Assembly (NCBI GenBank): GCA_023430245.1
Contig: JAEZBA010000401.1
Coordinates: 1-7,349, forward strand
Length of the DNA stretch: 7,349 bases
Source of the DNA: Pseudomonadota bacterium
GTDB taxonomy: Bacteria > Pseudomonadota > Alphaproteobacteria > Rhizobiales > Xanthobacteraceae
Direction of reading: 5' to 3'
The notes beneath the pieces are model-generated. The model was not told the DNA's origin and did no database searches. It worked only from the letters and a program-made list of their open reading frames with translations. This document shows, one piece after another, positions 1 through 7,028 of this stretch (the first letter of the stretch is position 1; each line of letters opens with the position of its first letter). Position numbers and translations under genes: made by a program.

Positions 1-1
1 G

Positions 2-1044
<1,043 letters not shown>

Positions 1045-1048
<4 letters not shown>

Positions 1049-1884
1049 GCACGCGCATCGACCGCAGATTCGCCGACCTCGCACGTGAGGGCCGTGCCGG
1101 CCTCGTCACCTTCGTGATGGCGGGCGACCCCGATTACGACACCGCGCTCGCGATCGTGTCCGCGCTGCCGAAGGCCGGCGCCGACGTGATCGAGATCGGC
1201 ATGCCGTTCACCGATCCGATGGCGGACGGCCCCGCGATCCAGGCGGCTGGCCTGCGCGCGCTCAAGGCCGGGCAGACGCTGAAGAAAACGCTGCAGCTGG
1301 TGCGCGACTTCCGCCAGACCGACACCGACACGCCCATCGTTCTCATGGGCTATTACAATCCGATCTACATCTATGGCGTCGAGAGTTTTCTCTCCGACGC
1401 GATCGCCGCCGGCGTCGACGGGCTGATCGTTGTCGATCTTCCTCCCGAGGAAGACAGCGAACTTTGCATCCCGGCGCTCAAGGCGGGGCTGAACTTCATC
1501 CGGCTGGCGACGCCGACGACCGACGACAGGCGACTGCCGGCCGTGCTCACGAACACATCGGGCTTCGTCTATTATGTCTCGATCACCGGCATCACCGGAT
1601 CGGCGACACCGAATGCGTCGCGGGTCTCCGACGCCGTCGCTCGCATCAAGCGCCATACCAGACTCCCGGTTGCCGTCGGCTTTGGCGTCAGGACTGCGGA
1701 AAATGCGCGCGAGATTGCGCAGGGTGCGGATGCGGTGGTGGTCGGGTCGGCGCTGATCGACCGCCTGCGTGACAGTCTCGATGCGGACGGCCGCGCGACC
1801 GGCGGCACGGTCGGGGCGGTAACGTCGCTGGTGTCGGAACTCGCCGATGGCGTGCGCTCGGTTCGCCGGGTCGCCGCGGAATAG
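1045..1884 (+). CDS. trpA: Tryptophan synthase alpha chain
   Basis: TrpA cleaves indole-3-glycerol phosphate to indole and glyceraldehyde 3-phosphate and channels indole to TrpB. The 279-residue product is close to the usual length of about 268 and forms a single TIM barrel. The catalytic pair is present: Glu50 in VIEIGMPF and Asp61 in MADGP, matching Salmonella Glu49 and Asp60. Other family blocks are YYNPIY (103-108), DLPPEE (131-136), the mobile loop FVYYVSITGITG (174-185), and the phosphate-binding GFGV (212-215) and GSA (234-236). The ATG overlaps the trpB stop in an ATGA junction, which suggests translational coupling and equal output of the two subunits. A GGGGA stretch about 10 bases upstream, inside trpB, may serve as the ribosome binding site. 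A structured intergenic repeat follows the stop. Confidence 0.97.
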
Positions 1885-1896
1885 CCGTTTGATTTT

Positions 1897-2011
1897 GTCA
1901 TGCTCGGCCTTGTGCCGGGCATCCACGTCTTTACGTATCCAAAGACGTGGATGGTTGGGTCATAGGCGAGCAAAGCGACGCCGTCCTTTGGACGGCTATG
2001 CCGGCCGTGAC
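1897..2011 (+). repeat. Composite palindromic intergenic repeat between trpA and accD
   Basis: This 115-base block fills most of the 147-base trpA-accD gap. It begins GTCATG and ends CCGTGAC, so its ends are roughly inverted copies of each other. Inside are two strong hairpins. The first has a perfect 13-bp stem (1920-1932 with 1941-1953) around an 8-base loop. The second has a perfect 7-bp stem (1980-1986 with 1990-1996) with a TTT loop, framed by CATAG (1961-1965) and CTATG (1996-2000). From memory, near-identical palindromes occur many times between genes in Bradyrhizobium and Rhodopseudomonas genomes, so I read it as a member of a dispersed REP/MITE-like family; that identity is recollection, not a search result. 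It carries no open frame and is transcribed if trpA and accD are read together, where it could stabilise, process or partly terminate the mRNA. Strand is nominal. Confidence 0.75.
1920..1953 (+). other. Perfect 13-bp stem-loop within the intergenic repeat
   Basis: The arms CATCCACGTCTTT and AAAGACGTGGATG pair perfectly around the loop ACGTATCC. No T-run follows on the + strand, so it is not a typical intrinsic terminator. It lies 35 bases after the trpA stop and could act as a 3' stabiliser of the trpBA message or as a processing site (inference). Confidence 0.8.
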
Positions 2012-2016
2012 CGTGC

Positions 2017-2024
2017 AGAAAGAG
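2017..2024 (+). promoter_or_regulatory. Ribosome binding site of accD
   Basis: The purine-rich AGAAAGAG ends 7 bases before the ATG at 2032. It supports this start and lies just outside the palindromic repeat, so the repeat does not bury the translation start. Confidence 0.6.
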
Positions 2025-2031
2025 TTTGTGA

Positions 2032-2940
2032 ATGAACTGGATTTCCAACGTCGTCCGGCCGAAAATCCGCGGTCTCCTCAACCGGCGTGAGACCCCCGAA
2101 AATCTCTGGATCAAGTGTCCGGAAACCGGGCAGCTTGTGTTTTTCAAGGATGTGGAGGCGAACCAGTTCGTCATTCCTGGCTCGAACTATCACATGCGCA
2201 TGGGGGCGACCGCGCGCCTAAAGTCGATGTTCGACGGCCAGACCTGGCTCGATGTCGGCGTGCCGGAAGTCCCGGCCGATCCGCTGAAATTCCGTGACCA
2301 GCGCCGCTATGCCGAGCGCCTGAAGGATGCACGCACCAAGACCGGCATGAACAACGCCATCAAGCTTGGCTTCGGTCGGCTCGAAGGCATCCCGGTGGTG
2401 ATCGGCGTGCAGGATTTCGATTTCATGGGCGGCTCGCTCGGCATGGCCGCGGGCGAGGCGATCGTCAAGGGCCTCGAAACCGCCATTGATCGAGGCACGC
2501 CCTTCATCATGTTCGCCGCTTCGGGCGGCGCGCGCATGCAGGAAGGCATCCTCTCGCTAATGCAGATGCCGCGCACCACGGTCGCGGTGGAGATGCTGCG
2601 CGAGGCGAAGAAGCCCTACATCGTCGTGCTGACCAACCCGACCACGGGCGGCGTCACCGCATCCTACGCCATGCTGGGCGACGTGCAGATCGCCGAGCCC
2701 GGTGCACTGATCGGCTTTGCCGGCCCGCGCGTGATCGAGCAGACCATCCGCGAGAAATTGCCGCCGGGCTTCCAGCGCTCGGAATATCTCAAGGAGCACG
2801 GCATGGTGGATATGGTCGTGCACCGGCACGAGATGCGCGCAACGCTTGGGCGGATCTGCCGGCTACTCACCAAGGCATCGCCGAACGCGCCGCGCAGCAC
2901 GGCACCGGCGGCGGCAAGTGAAGAGACCGCGCCGGCCTGA
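2032..2940 (+). CDS. accD: Acetyl-CoA carboxylase carboxyltransferase subunit beta
   Basis: AccD and AccA form the cytoplasmic carboxyltransferase that moves the carboxyl group from carboxybiotin to acetyl-CoA, giving malonyl-CoA, the committed step of fatty acid synthesis. The product is 302 residues, about the family length. The crotonase-like core is clear: MGGSLGMAAGEA (132-143), FAASGGARMQEG (161-172), NPTTGGVTASYAMLGD (202-217) and EPGALIGFAGPRVIEQT (222-238). The N-terminus starts MNWISNVVRPKI and aligns well, supporting the ATG. The zinc ribbon of E. coli AccD is degenerate: of four zinc cysteines only Cys29 remains, the others being Thr32, Ile48 and Ser51. I recall the same loss in other rhizobial AccD proteins, so this is probably a lineage trait, not damage. 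The last 20 residues are a low-complexity Ala/Pro tail. accA, accB and accC must lie elsewhere. Confidence 0.96.
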   Translation: MNWISNVVRPKIRGLLNRRETPENLWIKCPETGQLVFFKDVEANQFVIPGSNYHMRMGATARLKSMFDGQTWLDVGVPEVPADPLKFRDQRRYAERLKDARTKTGMNNAIKLGFGRLEGIPVVIGVQDFDFMGGSLGMAAGEAIVKGLETAIDRGTPFIMFAASGGARMQEGILSLMQMPRTTVAVEMLREAKKPYIVVLTNPTTGGVTASYAMLGDVQIAEPGALIGFAGPRVIEQTIREKLPPGFQRSEYLKEHGMVDMVVHRHEMRATLGRICRLLTKASPNAPRSTAPAAASEETAPA

Positions 2941-3020
2941 TCTTCCTTTATTCATTCCAGGTCTAGCCGTCGCGCGCCATGCTTTCGCCGGGGCGGACGG
3001 AATATGCTAGCCATTGTTCC

Positions 3021-4337
3021 ATGTCCGCTCTCGACGATACGCTGACGCGCCTGCTGGCCCTGCATCCGAAGCTGATCGACCTGTCGCTCGATCGGATGTG
3101 GCGGCTGCTGGACCGGCTCGATCATCCCGAACGCAAGCTGCCGCCGGTCATCCACGTCGCCGGTACCAACGGCAAGGGCTCGACAATCGCGTTCATGCGC
3201 GCGATCCTGGAAAGCGCGGGCCATCACGTTCACGTCTATACCTCGCCGCATCTGGTACGGTTCAACGAGCGCTTCCGGCTGGCGGCGGAAGGTGGCGGCC
3301 GGTACGTGGACGACGATGAGTTGCGCGCCACGGTCGAGGAATGCGAGCGTGTCAACGCGGGCGAACCGATCACGGTGTTCGAGATCACCACCGCGGCCGG
3401 GCTGCTGCTGTTTTCGCGACATCCGGCCGATGTGCTCCTGCTGGAAGTCGGCCTTGGCGGCCGGCTCGATGCCACCAATGTGGTGGACGCTCCGCTGCTG
3501 AGCGTGATCACTCCGGTATCCCTCGATCATGCCGATTATCTCGGCGACACGATCCAGAGCGTTGCCGCCGAGAAGGCCGGCATTCTCAAGCGCAATGTGC
3601 GCGCGGTCATCGGACCGCAAATGCCCGAGGCGCTTTCGGTGATCGAACGCGCGGCGGAGCGCGTGCGTGCGCCGCTTCGCGTCGCCGGCGAGCACTGGAA
3701 TATGAGCGAGGAGCATCGGCGGCTGGTCTATCAGGACGATGACGGGCTTCTCGATTTACCGGGACCGAAGCTGATCGGCCGTCATCAATTCATGAATGCC
3801 GGTGTCGCCGTCGCGGCCTTGCGCGCGTCGGGCTTGAAGATACCAGCCGAGGCATACGAGACCGGTGTGGTGAAGGCGGACTGGCCGGCGCGCATGCAAC
3901 GCCTGACCCACGGCAATCTGGTGGCGCTGGCGCCGCCGGGCAGCGAAGTCTGGCTGGATGGCGGACACAATCCGGACGGCGGCCGCGCGGTCTCGGTGGC
4001 GCTTGCCGATATCGAGGAGCGTGTGCCGAAGCCGCTGGTGATGATTGTCGGCATGCTCGGCACCAAGGATTTCGAAGGCTATCTGCGCTGCTTCACCGGT
4101 CTGGTGCTGAGGCTCTATGCGGTGCCGGTGCCGGATGCGGAACGCAGTCTGCCGCCGGAGCTGATCGCGGAGACGGCCAACAAGATCGGGATTCCTTCCG
4201 AAAGCGCAGACGGTGTCGAGGCCGCGCTGTCTGCGATTGGCTTGCTGTCCTTCGATATGCCGCCGCGCATCCTGATTTGCGGCTCGCTCTACCTGGCGGG
4301 CGATGTGCTCCGACGGAATGGCACCCCTCCAGTCTAG
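3021..4337 (+). CDS. folC: Bifunctional dihydrofolate synthase / folylpolyglutamate synthase
   Basis: FolC adds L-glutamate to dihydropteroate to form dihydrofolate and extends the polyglutamate tail of folates, using ATP, in the cytoplasm. It is a Mur-ligase-type enzyme. From this start it has 438 residues, normal for the family. Landmarks are the P-loop AGTNGKGST (47-55), the signature YTSPHLVRFNERF (73-85), EVGLGGRLDATN (142-153), SLDHADYLG (167-175) followed by AAEKAGILK with the probable carbamylated Lys185, WPARMQ (288-293), and LDGGHNPDGG (312-321) of the C-terminal domain. An upstream in-frame ATG at 2979 would add 14 residues (MLSPGRTEYASHCS) unlike the family. I prefer 3021, where the product begins MSALDDTL and runs into LHPKLIDLSLDR. 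Neither start has a good ribosome binding site. It lies 80 bases after accD and is probably co-transcribed with it. Confidence 0.94.
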   Translation: MSALDDTLTRLLALHPKLIDLSLDRMWRLLDRLDHPERKLPPVIHVAGTNGKGSTIAFMRAILESAGHHVHVYTSPHLVRFNERFRLAAEGGGRYVDDDELRATVEECERVNAGEPITVFEITTAAGLLLFSRHPADVLLLEVGLGGRLDATNVVDAPLLSVITPVSLDHADYLGDTIQSVAAEKAGILKRNVRAVIGPQMPEALSVIERAAERVRAPLRVAGEHWNMSEEHRRLVYQDDDGLLDLPGPKLIGRHQFMNAGVAVAALRASGLKIPAEAYETGVVKADWPARMQRLTHGNLVALAPPGSEVWLDGGHNPDGGRAVSVALADIEERVPKPLVMIVGMLGTKDFEGYLRCFTGLVLRLYAVPVPDAERSLPPELIAETANKIGIPSESADGVEAALSAIGLLSFDMPPRILICGSLYLAGDVLRRNGTPPV

Positions 4338-4396
4338 GGTCTTGTCGCGGCACCGATTTTGCTAACTCGTCCGCGATGACTGCGACGTGCGTATCC

Positions 4397-4401
4397 AGGA
4401 G
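4397..4401 (+). promoter_or_regulatory. Strong Shine-Dalgarno site of the RidA/RutC gene
   Basis: AGGAG stands 6 bases before the ATG at 4408, close to the ideal site. It fixes that start over the in-frame GTG at 4387, which lies upstream of the site. It is the best ribosome binding site in the window and marks the beginning of the three-gene unit. Confidence 0.85.
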
Positions 4402-4407
4402 ATTGCA

Positions 4408-4794
4408 ATGCCCAAAGAAACAATCGTGCCGGCCGGTTCGCCACCGCCTCTGGCTCCGTATTCGCCCGGCACCAAGGCTGATGGCATCGTTTATGTTTCC
4501 GGCATGCTCGCCATGGACAAGGATGGAAAAACCCTCGGCTTGGGCGACGTGAAGACGCAAACCCGCGCGGTGCTGGACGCCATCAAGTCGGTGGTGGAAA
4601 CCGCCGGCGGTGCGATGTCGGACGTCACCTTCAACGCGATCTTCCTCAAGGATCTTGCCGACTATGCGGCGATGAACGAGGTCTATCGCGAGTATTTCCC
4701 CAGCGAGCCGCCGGCGCGCTATTGCATCCGCGCCGATCTCGTTCGGCCGGACTTTCTGGTCGAGATTTCGTCGATCGCGCATGTCGGACGCTGA
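4408..4794 (+). CDS. rutC: RidA-family protein, RutC-like 3-aminoacrylate deaminase
   Basis: Rid proteins are small trimeric cytoplasmic enzymes that hydrolyse enamines/imines. RutC acts on 3-aminoacrylate in the Rut pyrimidine-degradation pathway. The 128-residue product matches the family length. Its sequence resembles E. coli RutC as I remember it: start MPK..I.PAG, then GT.ADG.VYVSG.LA.D (21-37), KTQTRAVLDAIKSVVETAGG (49-68), DVTFN.IF (72-79), the NEVYREYFP block (90-98) and PARYCIR..LV.P..LVEI (102-120). The active-site arginine of deaminating Rid proteins is Arg104, and Glu120 is also kept. It lies 70 bases after folC, and its stop is 2 bases before the hydrolase start, suggesting one operon. 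rutA and rutB are not in the window, so the physiological substrate could instead be 2-aminoacrylate or another enamine. The family call is firm; the exact Rut role is less so. Confidence 0.85.
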   Translation: MPKETIVPAGSPPPLAPYSPGTKADGIVYVSGMLAMDKDGKTLGLGDVKTQTRAVLDAIKSVVETAGGAMSDVTFNAIFLKDLADYAAMNEVYREYFPSEPPARYCIRADLVRPDFLVEISSIAHVGR

Positions 4795-4796
4795 GG

Positions 4797-5594
4797 ATGC
4801 CATTCGCGCAAAGCGCAGGCGCCGATCTCTATTGGGAAAAATCCGGAGACGGTCCGCCGCTGATCCTCGCAGCGGGTCTCGGCGGCGTGCTTGGCTATTG
4901 GCAGGTGAACCGCGCCGCGCTTGAGCGTCACTTCACCCTCTATCTGTTCGATCAACGCGGCACCGGACGATCGTCGCGGATCGCTGTCGCATCGATCGAA
5001 CAATTGTCGGCCGACGTGATCGCCGTCATGGACGCGGCGGGGCTTCCGTCGGCGCATTTCCTGGGTCACTCGACCGGGGGTGCAATCGGTGTCGCCACCG
5101 CGCTCGATTATCCGGGGCGGCTGCGCTCGCTGATGATCTATGCCAGCACCACGCATGGCGATCCGTACCGCCATCGCATTCTCGGATTGCGCAGCGTCAT
5201 CCATGCCGGCCTGGGTGCGGAAGCCTACGGAAAATACACCTCGCTGCTGCTGTATCCGCCGTACTGGATCAACGCCAATGATGAGGCCTTGCAGCAGGCA
5301 GAGGCCCAGGCTGCGGCCCAGCTTGGCGAGCCCGCCATACAGACGAGCCGCCTCAATGCGATCCTCGCTTTCGACCGGCGCGCGGAGCTGGGACGCATTA
5401 CCATTCCAACCATGATCCTGTGCGCGGACGATGACATCCTGACGCCGCGCTACTTTTCCGAGGAATTCGCGCGGCACATGCCGAATGCCCGGACACATTT
5501 CGCGAAGCGCGGCGGGCACGCCTTCTCGCGCACCGAGCCTGATCAGTTCAACGCCATCGCCATCGAGTTTTTCAACGGAGTTGCAAAGTCATGA
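4797..5594 (+). CDS. rutD: Alpha/beta hydrolase, RutD-like
   Basis: This cytoplasmic alpha/beta-fold hydrolase has no signal peptide. RutD is linked to the late steps of uracil breakdown and has been described as an aminoacrylate or carbamate hydrolase. The start at 4797 gives 265 residues, almost the length of E. coli RutD. The triad is visible: Ser92 in GHSTGG, Asp213 in CADDDILTP and His241 in GGHAF. The oxyanion-side loop is AAGLGG (25-30) and the FDQRGTGRS strand (51-59) is typical. RutD-like blocks are LLYPPYWI (151-158), SRLNAI (184-189), the CADDD.L.P region and GGHAFSRTEPDQFNA (239-253). The frame stays open back to 4722, but those codons overlap rutC and do not look like the family. 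Spacing of 2 bases from rutC and a 4-base overlap with the next gene indicate coupled translation. It could also be a hydrolase for a related small amide or ester. Confidence 0.82.
   Translation: MPFAQSAGADLYWEKSGDGPPLILAAGLGGVLGYWQVNRAALERHFTLYLFDQRGTGRSSRIAVASIEQLSADVIAVMDAAGLPSAHFLGHSTGGAIGVATALDYPGRLRSLMIYASTTHGDPYRHRILGLRSVIHAGLGAEAYGKYTSLLLYPPYWINANDEALQQAEAQAAAQLGEPAIQTSRLNAILAFDRRAELGRITIPTMILCADDDILTPRYFSEEFARHMPNARTHFAKRGGHAFSRTEPDQFNAIAIEFFNGVAKS
5577..5580 (+). promoter_or_regulatory. Ribosome binding site of the solute-binding protein gene
   Basis: GGAG lies 10 bases before the ATG at 5591, inside the end of the hydrolase gene. The ATGA overlap also suggests reinitiation by ribosomes finishing the hydrolase. 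Confidence 0.55.
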
Positions 5595-6559
5595 GAGTTG
5601 TCCGGACCTGTCTTGCCGCCTTACTTCTGGCTGCGTCTTCCACCGTTGCGTTGGCACAGGACTGGCCGACACGGCCGCTGCGGGTTGTCGTGCCGTTCCC
5701 GGCCGGCGGCAGCGCCGACACCCAGACGCGCGTGATTGCCGACGAATTGTCGAAGTCCCTCGGGCAACCGGTCGTGATCGAGAACAAGCCTGGCGCGGGC
5801 GGCAATATCGGTGCTTCGGAAGCTGCGCGCTCGCAGCCGGACGGCTATACGCTGTTCATGGCGACGACGGGCACGCATGCAAGCAACGTCTCGCTTTACG
5901 ATAAGCTGCCCTATGACCCTGTGAAGGACTTCGCGCCACTGACGCTGGTCACGATCTATCCGCAGGTCGTGGTGCCCGGCCTGAAGATGAAGGATGCGTC
6001 GTTCAAGGACGTCGTCGCGCAGCTCAAGGCGGCGGGGGACAAGGCCAATTTCGGATCGTCCGGCACCGGCTCGCCGACGCATCTGGGCGGCGAATTGTTC
6101 AAGAACGCCACCGGTACGCAGATGGTGCATGTGCCCTATCGCGGGCAGGGGCCGGCGCTGAACGACATGCTGGCCGGTCAGCTTGACGTGATGTTTCCAT
6201 CGATTTCCGACGTTCTGAGCTTTCTCCAGGCCGGCAAGTTGCGGGCCGTGGCGGTCATGAGCGAGACGCGTCTCAAGCAAATTCCAGACGTCCCGACATT
6301 GGCGGAGCTCGGTTATCCGGGCGTCACAAGTTCGATCTGGAGCGCCCTCTACACTAAAGCCGGGACGCCACAGCCGGTGATCGACCGGCTCAGCACTGAA
6401 CTGGTCAAGATCATCAACTCGCCGGCGTTCAAGGACAAGTTCGAGGCGCTGGGCTTTGTCGTGAAGACATCGACGCCGCAGGAACTTGCAGCGTTCACGG
6501 ACGCCGAAACCAAGCGCTGGGGCGACATCATCAAGACGCTCGGCATCAAGCCGCAATGA
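5591..6559 (+). CDS. Bug/TctC-family tripartite tricarboxylate transporter substrate-binding protein
   Basis: This periplasmic binding protein belongs to the Bug (TctC) family, which captures small organic acids and related compounds for TctAB-type transporters or sensing. The 322-residue product begins with a clear Sec signal peptide: basic MRVVR, a hydrophobic stretch to about residue 20, and a likely cleavage after ALA (20-22). The mature part has the family hallmarks PTRPLRVVVPFPAGGSADTQ (26-45), VVIENKPGAGGNIGA (61-75), PDGYTLF (83-89), a GSGSPTHL-like region (GTGSPTHLGGELF), HVPYRGQGPALNDMLAGQ, and PDVPTLAELGYPG late in the protein. The ligand cannot be read from the sequence. No tctA or tctB membrane gene is present, which is usual for this expanded family. 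Its overlap with the RutD-like gene suggests a ligand related to that pathway (inference). A strong hairpin follows the stop. Confidence 0.9.
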   Translation: MRVVRTCLAALLLAASSTVALAQDWPTRPLRVVVPFPAGGSADTQTRVIADELSKSLGQPVVIENKPGAGGNIGASEAARSQPDGYTLFMATTGTHASNVSLYDKLPYDPVKDFAPLTLVTIYPQVVVPGLKMKDASFKDVVAQLKAAGDKANFGSSGTGSPTHLGGELFKNATGTQMVHVPYRGQGPALNDMLAGQLDVMFPSISDVLSFLQAGKLRAVAVMSETRLKQIPDVPTLAELGYPGVTSSIWSALYTKAGTPQPVIDRLSTELVKIINSPAFKDKFEALGFVVKTSTPQELAAFTDAETKRWGDIIKTLGIKPQ

Positions 6560-6586
6560 GGCCGAGCCTGCGTCGACTACAAATGC

Positions 6587-6614
6587 AAACGGCCGGCCTC
6601 GCGGCCGGCCGTTT
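6587..6614 (+). terminator. Bidirectional hairpin terminator between converging genes
   Basis: A perfect 12-bp inverted repeat, AAACGGCCGGCC and GGCCGGCCGTTT, surrounds the loop TCGC. It lies 28 bases after the binding-protein stop and 20 bases beyond the trxA stop on the other strand, where both transcripts would end. The A/T ends of the stem give three Us to either transcript. The U-run is short, so termination may be only partly intrinsic, but the position and stem strength support the call. Confidence 0.75.
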
Positions 6615-6634
6615 CACAAAAACCATGACGGCGA

Positions 6635-6955
6635 TCAGACCGCCGCGTTGATCCATTGTTCGAGCTGCGCCTTGGGGGCCGCGCCGACCTGGCGCGAGGC
6701 GAGCTCGCCATTCTTGAAGATCATCAGGGTCGGGATCGACATGATACCGTATTTTGATGCCACGCCCGGATTCTCGTCGACATTCAGCTTCACGATCTTG
6801 ACCTTCTCGCCGAGCGCGGTCTGGATCTCGTCGAGCGCGGGCGCGATCATGCGGCAGGGGCCGCACCATTCGGCCCAGAAATCGACCACCACCGGGCCGC
6901 TGGCCTTCAAGACTTCGGTCTCGAAATCCGCGTCCGATACCTTTCCAACGGCCAT
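6635..6955 (-). CDS. trxA: Thioredoxin 1
   Basis: TrxA is the small cytoplasmic dithiol protein that reduces disulfides in ribonucleotide reductase, PAPS/methionine sulfoxide reductases and other partners, and is itself recharged by thioredoxin reductase. The product is 106 residues, the normal length. The redox site is WCGPC (30-34) preceded by VVVDFWAEW, the buried aspartate is Asp25, and the cis-proline is Pro75 in MSIPTLMIF. The C-terminal LEQWINAAV helix is typical. The ATG (complement of 6953-6955) is supported by a GAAAGG site 7 bases upstream. The gene follows addA on the same strand after 170 bases and has its own probable promoter. It converges on the accessory unit to its left. Confidence 0.97.
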   Translation of the reverse strand: MAVGKVSDADFETEVLKASGPVVVDFWAEWCGPCRMIAPALDEIQTALGEKVKIVKLNVDENPGVASKYGIMSIPTLMIFKNGELASRQVGAAPKAQLEQWINAAV

Positions 6956-6962
6956 GTCGTAA

Positions 6963-6968
6963 CCTTTC
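6963..6968 (-). promoter_or_regulatory. Ribosome binding site of trxA
   Basis: On the minus strand this reads GAAAGG, 7 bases before the trxA ATG. It confirms the chosen start. Confidence 0.6.
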
Positions 6969-6999
6969 GAATCGTGGGATGGCTTGAACTTCGGCCTCG

Positions 7000-7028
7000 A
7001 ACCTAAGAACCGCCCCAGCCGGGGTCAA
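7000..7028 (-). promoter_or_regulatory. Candidate sigma-70 type promoter of trxA
   Basis: Read on the minus strand, TTGACC (7023-7028) matches five of six bases of the -35 consensus. It is followed after exactly 17 bases by TAGGTT (7000-7005), a weaker -10 with three of six matches. Transcription would begin near 6993, giving a leader of about 40 bases that contains the GAAAGG ribosome binding site. Position and spacing fit well; the weak -10 keeps this a prediction. Confidence 0.45.

Noticed and set aside
1572..2174. Minus-strand open frame (200 codons) spanning the trpA end, the repeat and the accD start
   Set aside because: It crosses two real genes and the palindromic repeat, and nothing in the product is recognisable.
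2116..2184. Damage or sequencing error in the accD zinc ribbon
   Set aside because: The frame is intact and the surrounding residues align well; the replaced cysteines match what I recall from other rhizobial AccD proteins.
2952..3716. Minus-strand open frame (254 codons) opposite folC
   Set aside because: It is the complement of a clearly coding FolC region, with no ribosome binding site or family resemblance.
4338..4407. Promoter for the rutC-rutD-Bug unit
   Set aside because: TTGTCG and TAACTC are present but about 15 bases apart and poor matches, so I could not support a promoter. The unit may be read through from folC or have a promoter I cannot recognise.
4722..4796. Extended N-terminus of the hydrolase from the TTG at 4722
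   Set aside because: The 25 extra codons overlap rutC, are Arg-rich and unlike the family; the ATG at 4797 gives the expected RutD length.
4719..5519. Minus-strand open frame (266 codons) opposite the RutD-like gene
   Set aside because: The + strand carries a complete hydrolase with catalytic triad; the antisense frame has no recognisable features.
5621..6556. Minus-strand open frame (311 codons) opposite the Bug gene
   Set aside because: The Bug protein on the + strand has a signal peptide and full family motifs; the antisense product has low-quality Arg/His-rich composition and no domain.
6546..7028. Minus-strand open frame (160 codons) overlapping trxA in another frame
   Set aside because: TrxA, with WCGPC and cis-proline, is the real product of this stretch; the other frame runs through the terminator hairpin and the trxA promoter region.
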